Made by a program: the position numbers and the translations under genes
NCBI GenBank assembly: GCA_026692885.1
Contig: JAPLNJ010000258.1
Span: 1-12,900, forward strand
Source: Planctomycetota bacterium
Lineage (GTDB): Bacteria; Planctomycetota; Planctomycetia; Pirellulales; Pirellulaceae
Direction of reading: 5' to 3'
DNA: 12,900 bases
Part shown: positions 9,609 through 12,900 of the stretch, in pieces
How positions within the stretch are numbered: the first letter of the stretch is position 1
How the letters are laid out: every line of letters starts with the position of its first letter
Notes under the pieces: generated by a model
Told to the model about the DNA's origin: nothing
Database searches by the model: none
The model's input: the letters and a program-made list of their open reading frames with translations, nothing else

Positions 9609-9911
9609 TTGGCAATCGTCTTGGGGATCATCGTCTCGGCCTGTATGGTCGGCGGCTTTCCCGCGGCATCGATCGTTTTGCCGCGAACCTGGTGCTGGCT
9701 GGGTAAGCACCTGGCTCGCACCGCGGGATCCAGCTGCATCTGTCTGGTCAGCCTGTTGGCGGCACAGGGGCGCATCACGGCGGGGTTGATCAGAGAGTCG
9801 GGCGAACAACTGGTCGGTGACGTGCGTCACTTCGTCGACGGCTGGGCCCCGTTCGTCCGACATCAAGACGAAGGCGAGATGCCGGCGGACGAAACCACCA
9901 CCCCGTCCTGA
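9609..9911 (+). pseudogene. Small two-helix membrane protein, copy B, 5'-truncated
   Basis: The frame encodes about 100 residues that align with copy A from its residue 14 to the end (AIVLGIIVSACMVGGF, then WCWLGKHLARTAG, then SCICLVSLLAAQGRITAG). Both hydrophobic helices and the acidic tail persist. A deletion joined upstream sequence directly to this point, removing the ATG and strong Shine-Dalgarno of copy A. The only in-frame start near the junction is TTG at 9609, without a ribosome-binding site, and the frame is closed by TAG at 9558. It may be weakly expressed from the TTG, or be a decaying gene. The body of the frame is still intact, so loss, if real, is recent. Confidence 0.55.
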
Positions 9912-9925
9912 CCAGGGCGGGGTTT
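9901..9925 (+). terminator. Intrinsic-type terminator at end of membrane-protein gene, copy B
   Basis: CCCCGTCC (9901-9908) pairs with GGGCGGGG (9915-9922), with one wobble pair and loop TGACCA, followed by TTT. The stem overlaps the last codons and the stop TGA. The T-run is short, but this is the best intrinsic-terminator-like hairpin in the window. Confidence 0.5.
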
Positions 9926-9956
9926 CCTGAGCGCCAAGGGCGACGTCCTTCACCCG

Positions 9957-10019
9957 ACGCGCCGCAGCCTCCTCGCCGCCAAGCGGAGTTTGACCTTGGC
10001 GGCGAGCTGCGCGGCGCGT
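9957..10019. terminator. Very strong long hairpin between convergent operons
   Basis: CTCGCCGCCAAG (9972-9983) and CTTGGCGGCGAG (9995-10006) form a perfect 12-bp stem with an 11-base loop. Outside it, ACGCGCCGC (9957-9965) pairs perfectly with GCGGCGCGT (10011-10019) across a small internal loop. It sits in the 162-bp gap between the plus-strand membrane-protein gene and the stop of the minus-strand gene at 10074. A bidirectional terminator or boundary element fits the location. It could also be a member of a dispersed repeat family, which cannot be judged from one window. Confidence 0.6.
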
Positions 10020-10073
10020 GCAACGTCGCCCGACGGCCCGACGGTCGCCGATTCCAGCAACCGCAGTACGATT

Positions 10074-11306
10074 CTACACATCGGCGGTCCCTGGTTGCCA
10101 CTGTTCCAACCACTTGGCCTTCACCGACTCTTGGTAAGCGATCAGGATGCGGTGATACGAGAGGAGTTGCTCAAACGCGTCTCGAAGCGTCTTCAACGGG
10201 ACCACCTCCGGGTCGTCACGATAGTCCACGACGACCTTCTTGTCCTGCTTCGCGTGTTCATCAGCCACTACGACCTCTTGAAGCCCCGCTTCGCGTGCCG
10301 CTTGAAGCTTCGCGCGGAGTTCGCGGACCGGCCCCAGACGCACGTCTGCTCCGGGCTCGCCTGCCAAGGTCGCCGTCACCGTTCCCAGCGGATCGAGCTG
10401 GAGATGCTCGTCTCGTTCGTCTCCGGGCAGGGCACCCCAGGCCGCCCAGATCGCACAGCAGGCGGCGACCTCCACCGATCGATCAAAAAGATAAGGCGTC
10501 GCAAAGTTTTCGACCTTGTTCTCGTCTCTCTCCGGTGGGCAAAACTTCGTGATTCCCCAGCGGCCGCGACATTTCTGCGATAGCCCCGCATAACGCCAGG
10601 CATTCCCCATCGCGGCGAGGAAACTGCCGTTGCCCTCGGGCCCCAACGCGGTCAGCCCCAGCTTCAGCGGATCAGGCCGAAATCCCTGCCCGCCGTCGAG
10701 GATCAAATCGACCGTCAAGCGCGCCACTTGGCCGCTGTCGTCCTGTCTGTACAGAAGAATCGGCAGACTGGCGGTTCTCACCTTTGGACGCAAGTCCTTG
10801 GAGGAGTATGTGTACTCCGGAACCAGAGCATCCAGGATGTCCCACACAACCCAAAAGCCTGTGGATTGAAGGCATCCTAGTTCTTGGCAATAGCGTCTCA
10901 AGACGCCGTAGTCCGCAACGTGGTACGCCGGCAGACTTGTACCTGGCAGCCCCGGCCAAGCAGCATCAAACTCCTGGGCTGCTTTCTTGAGCCGGTCCCA
11001 GTCCACATCCCCACCCGCATCGCATGCCGCCAGAGCGGCCCCCGTCAGACCGTGCAGCAGGTGATTTCCCTGGTCCCACACGTCCTGGTCACGGTCGCTT
11101 ACGCCGTAGATTTGGCAGACGATGTCCTTCTCAACCGTGAGCAACGCTTCACATGTTTTCTTGAACGCCTCACCGGCCCCCGTCGTCAATGCCTCGCGGG
11201 CGGCCGACAACAACAGACAATCCTCTCCGAAGAAGCGACGCTTGCCTACGGTCGGATCGTAGACTCCCGCGCTGACGACATGGCAAAGATCCGCGAGTTT
11301 GGTCAT
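10074..11306 (-). CDS. Protein with Lon (S16)-like C-terminal proteolytic domain
   Basis: The protein has 410 residues. The start is ATG 11306, with GGGAG seven bases upstream; the GTG at 11312 is too close to that site. The N-terminal ~260 residues are not recognised. Residues about 270-355 resemble the Lon proteolytic domain. FDRSVEVAACCAIWAAWG matches the region of the Lon catalytic serine (Ser277 here). GPVRELRAKLQAAREAGL, then QEVVVADEH, matches the Lon GGLKEKLLAAHRGGI segment, placing Lys333 at the catalytic lysine. No AAA+ ATPase module is present, so any protease activity would depend on another energy source or be ATP-independent. It is the last gene of a three-gene minus-strand operon, 29 bases after its neighbour. 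The Lon assignment is by motif and moderately uncertain; an inactive Lon-like fold is possible. Confidence 0.6.
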   Translation of the reverse strand: MTKLADLCHVVSAGVYDPTVGKRRFFGEDCLLLSAAREALTTGAGEAFKKTCEALLTVEKDIVCQIYGVSDRDQDVWDQGNHLLHGLTGAALAACDAGGDVDWDRLKKAAQEFDAAWPGLPGTSLPAYHVADYGVLRRYCQELGCLQSTGFWVVWDILDALVPEYTYSSKDLRPKVRTASLPILLYRQDDSGQVARLTVDLILDGGQGFRPDPLKLGLTALGPEGNGSFLAAMGNAWRYAGLSQKCRGRWGITKFCPPERDENKVENFATPYLFDRSVEVAACCAIWAAWGALPGDERDEHLQLDPLGTVTATLAGEPGADVRLGPVRELRAKLQAAREAGLQEVVVADEHAKQDKKVVVDYRDDPEVVPLKTLRDAFEQLLSYHRILIAYQESVKAKWLEQWQPGTADV

Positions 11307-11335
11307 CGGCACACTCCCAGGCTGTCAGATGGCGG

Positions 11336-12403
11336 CTACCGCTTCAGCAGATTCCTCAAGCATTCGATCTTGGTTTTGAGCTTCATGTCACTGGCGACGG
11401 ACGGCTGTGCGAGCAATTGCTCGACCTCAGCCAGTTGGAAATAGGCCAGTGTCTTCGGTTGGGCCGGGTGTAGATAATAGTGGATCTCCAACGGGTCGCG
11501 TTCGGCTCCCAGGATCTCGTCGCACCTGACGCTGGCCGAGCAGAACACGGTGCCATGTGCGGTCTCATATTCGGGCAGGCATACCAAGCGCGTCCCCAGG
11601 AGTTGTTTTCGCGACGCGCCATGCGCTAGGATGCGGGCCACTCCGAACGGAACCCTTTCAGCGGGCTGGCGGATTTCGAGTACGTGGCCGATCGGTTCAA
11701 TCCTGGTGAGGTCGGGCACGTCCTCCAACGGGGGGACCGTTTGCCCGGTTTTCGTGGACCGGGCTTCCGTCGACGGCCGGGCCGGCGGCGCACTCGACCC
11801 GGACAGCGCTCCGCTGGGAGCTGCCTGCCGCGCCGACGGTGCGTGGCGAGGTGCCCGTGCGACGACCGCCGTAGTCGCCTCCGGTCCTCCTTCTCGATAA
11901 GCCGTCAGCAGATCGGTAATCCAAGCGACCTCCGCGCGGTGCTCTTGGAGAGCCGCGACTGCGAGCCTGCGCAACCCCACGGGCAGTGACGCGTCGTGCT
12001 GCGCTTCGTCTAAGGCCTCCCAACCCCAAGGATCGGCCAACTGTTCGAGCAGCTGCACATCCTCCTCCCCGCGCACCTCGAGCACGTACTTCAAGCGGTG
12101 CTGGCCGGGCGTTAAATCGGCCACGCGGAACTGCCCGCGGTGATCGGTACGGCCACACCACGAGAACCCCCCCGCTGCGGTCTTTGGTTCCAGCCCCCAG
12201 GCCAGGTTTCGGGCGGCTGGCCGCAGATGGGGCCCCAACGACAGTGTGACCAGGTGCTCCAGCCGTTGATCCGGGCGCTGCCGCGTGGTCACCATCCAGA
12301 AGCCTTCTTCCAGTTCGTGGTATGCGGAGCGGCCCTGAGTCAGACGCAGGTCACTCAGCGATTGGAGTAGCTCTGTAGGGTATTCAAGGGTTGAGTTTGT
12401 CAT
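11336..12403 (-). CDS. Hypothetical protein with carboxypeptidase-regulatory-like module
   Basis: The protein has 355 residues from ATG 12403, with GAGG nine bases upstream; the start lies inside the end of the preceding gene (20-base overlap), suggesting coupled translation. Residues about 75-110 (WCGRTDHRGQFRVADLTPGQ) look like a carboxypeptidase-regulatory-like beta-sandwich module of the kind common in planctomycete regulatory proteins. Residues about 115-172 are helical. Residues about 178-230 are a Pro/Ser/Ala-rich disordered linker. The last ~120 residues form an unrecognised domain containing GTRLVCLPEY and LEIHYYLHPAQPKTLAYF. No signal peptide or membrane helix is seen. Its operon partners are a zinc-ribbon protein and a Lon-like protein. 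The name rests on one module; the function is unknown. Confidence 0.6.
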   Translation of the reverse strand: MTNSTLEYPTELLQSLSDLRLTQGRSAYHELEEGFWMVTTRQRPDQRLEHLVTLSLGPHLRPAARNLAWGLEPKTAAGGFSWCGRTDHRGQFRVADLTPGQHRLKYVLEVRGEEDVQLLEQLADPWGWEALDEAQHDASLPVGLRRLAVAALQEHRAEVAWITDLLTAYREGGPEATTAVVARAPRHAPSARQAAPSGALSGSSAPPARPSTEARSTKTGQTVPPLEDVPDLTRIEPIGHVLEIRQPAERVPFGVARILAHGASRKQLLGTRLVCLPEYETAHGTVFCSASVRCDEILGAERDPLEIHYYLHPAQPKTLAYFQLAEVEQLLAQPSVASDMKLKTKIECLRNLLKR

Positions 12404-12863
12404 GATCGGAATCCTCACCGTTATCGTTCCAGTAGTCTAAAGCGTCTCCGCCAAAGATCCGTCTTTGGGTCCAAACTCCGGTAATGCCGCTCTTTCGCCG
12501 TCCGTTGCAGCGAGGGCAGGATTCGTCCAGGTTGGATGGGTCTTTCGCCACCCAGTAGTTGCCACATCGACCGCAATTGAAAGCACACGACCGAAAACGG
12601 GTCTCCTTGGGGAAGAGCCTGACATCGAGCAGATTTGACGGGAGCGGTCGTTTGTCGGCGGCCTGACAAATGGGACACACGCGATAGACGTCGTCGTTAA
12701 CCCAACCGTTGCGATAATGCTTCGGGGCTGGGGCGTGCGCCGGAAAGGCCGCCGCCAAGAGACACCGATTGAGCCACGTCCACCATGGCGAATCCTCAGC
12801 CGCTGATGCGCCCCGGATTTTTTGAGACGGGAAGTGCCAGATTGTGTGAGATGGCCGGGGCAA
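12384..12863 (-). CDS. Zinc-ribbon protein of unknown function, start uncertain
   Basis: About 159 residues are read from TTG 12863. There is no in-frame ATG, and the frame is closed by TGA at 12884-12882, so the start could be this TTG, a later TTG/GTG, or an upstream frame if the sequence has an indel. Cysteine pairs are CPIC (63-66), C93/C97/C100 (CAFNCGRCGNYW) and CPRC (116-119). The last two pairs form a classical zinc ribbon separated by 15 residues. The C-terminus is acidic (NDNGEDSDHD) and overlaps the next gene by 20 bases. Zinc ribbons of this type mediate nucleic-acid or protein contacts. It is the first visible gene of the minus-strand operon; there is no clear function from sequence. 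Confidence 0.6.
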   Translation of the reverse strand: MPRPSHTIWHFPSQKIRGASAAEDSPWWTWLNRCLLAAAFPAHAPAPKHYRNGWVNDDVYRVCPICQAADKRPLPSNLLDVRLFPKETRFRSCAFNCGRCGNYWVAKDPSNLDESCPRCNGRRKSGITGVWTQRRIFGGDALDYWNDNGEDSDHDKLNP

Positions 12864-12900
12864 ACAATATCCCGCAGTCGATCAACGGGGATGGAGTGGG

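Overview
The window is GC-rich, densely coding bacterial DNA. The M16-type proteins, the carboxypeptidase-regulatory-like domain and the NACHT/FGE-type architecture all suggest a planctomycete. This is a lineage inference from protein style; there is no rRNA or housekeeping marker in the window. No tRNA, rRNA, CRISPR array, transposase or reverse transcriptase was seen.

Positions 1 to about 9911 hold two diverged tandem copies of one cassette. Each copy has the order NACHT-FGE gene (+), then M16a (-), M16b (-), and a small two-helix membrane protein (+). Copy A (1-4150) enters the window inside its NACHT gene (1-1935). It continues with M16a (2104-3396), only the last ~46 codons of M16b (3368-3508) and an intact membrane-protein gene (3812-4150). 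Copy B (4529-9911) has a full NACHT-FGE gene (4529-6925), M16a (7008-8255), full-length M16b (8242-9489) and a membrane-protein gene that lost its start and Shine-Dalgarno region (9609-9911). Window position 1 corresponds to position 5084, so the unit is about 5.1 kb. The copies carry different deletions and insertions but keep long open frames, so this is an older duplication.

The NACHT-FGE protein has a P-loop STAND-type NTPase (Walker A, Walker B, SGRP sensor), a long helical middle region and a C-terminal FGE-sulfatase/C-type-lectin-like domain. That domain lacks the cysteines used by formylglycine-generating enzymes and so more likely binds a ligand. All three M16 proteins have lost the zinc-protease motif HxxEH while keeping the M16 fold signature, so they look like pseudoproteases.

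Positions 10074-12863 hold a separate minus-strand operon: a Cys-rich zinc-ribbon protein, a protein with a carboxypeptidase-regulatory-like module, and a protein whose C-terminus resembles the Lon (S16) proteolytic domain and keeps a candidate Ser and Lys. It converges on the cassette across a very strong 63-bp hairpin (9957-10019).

The working interpretation is a multi-gene conflict or signalling island built on an NLR-like receptor, with pseudoprotease partners and a small membrane protein. Function is inferred only from domains and gene order.
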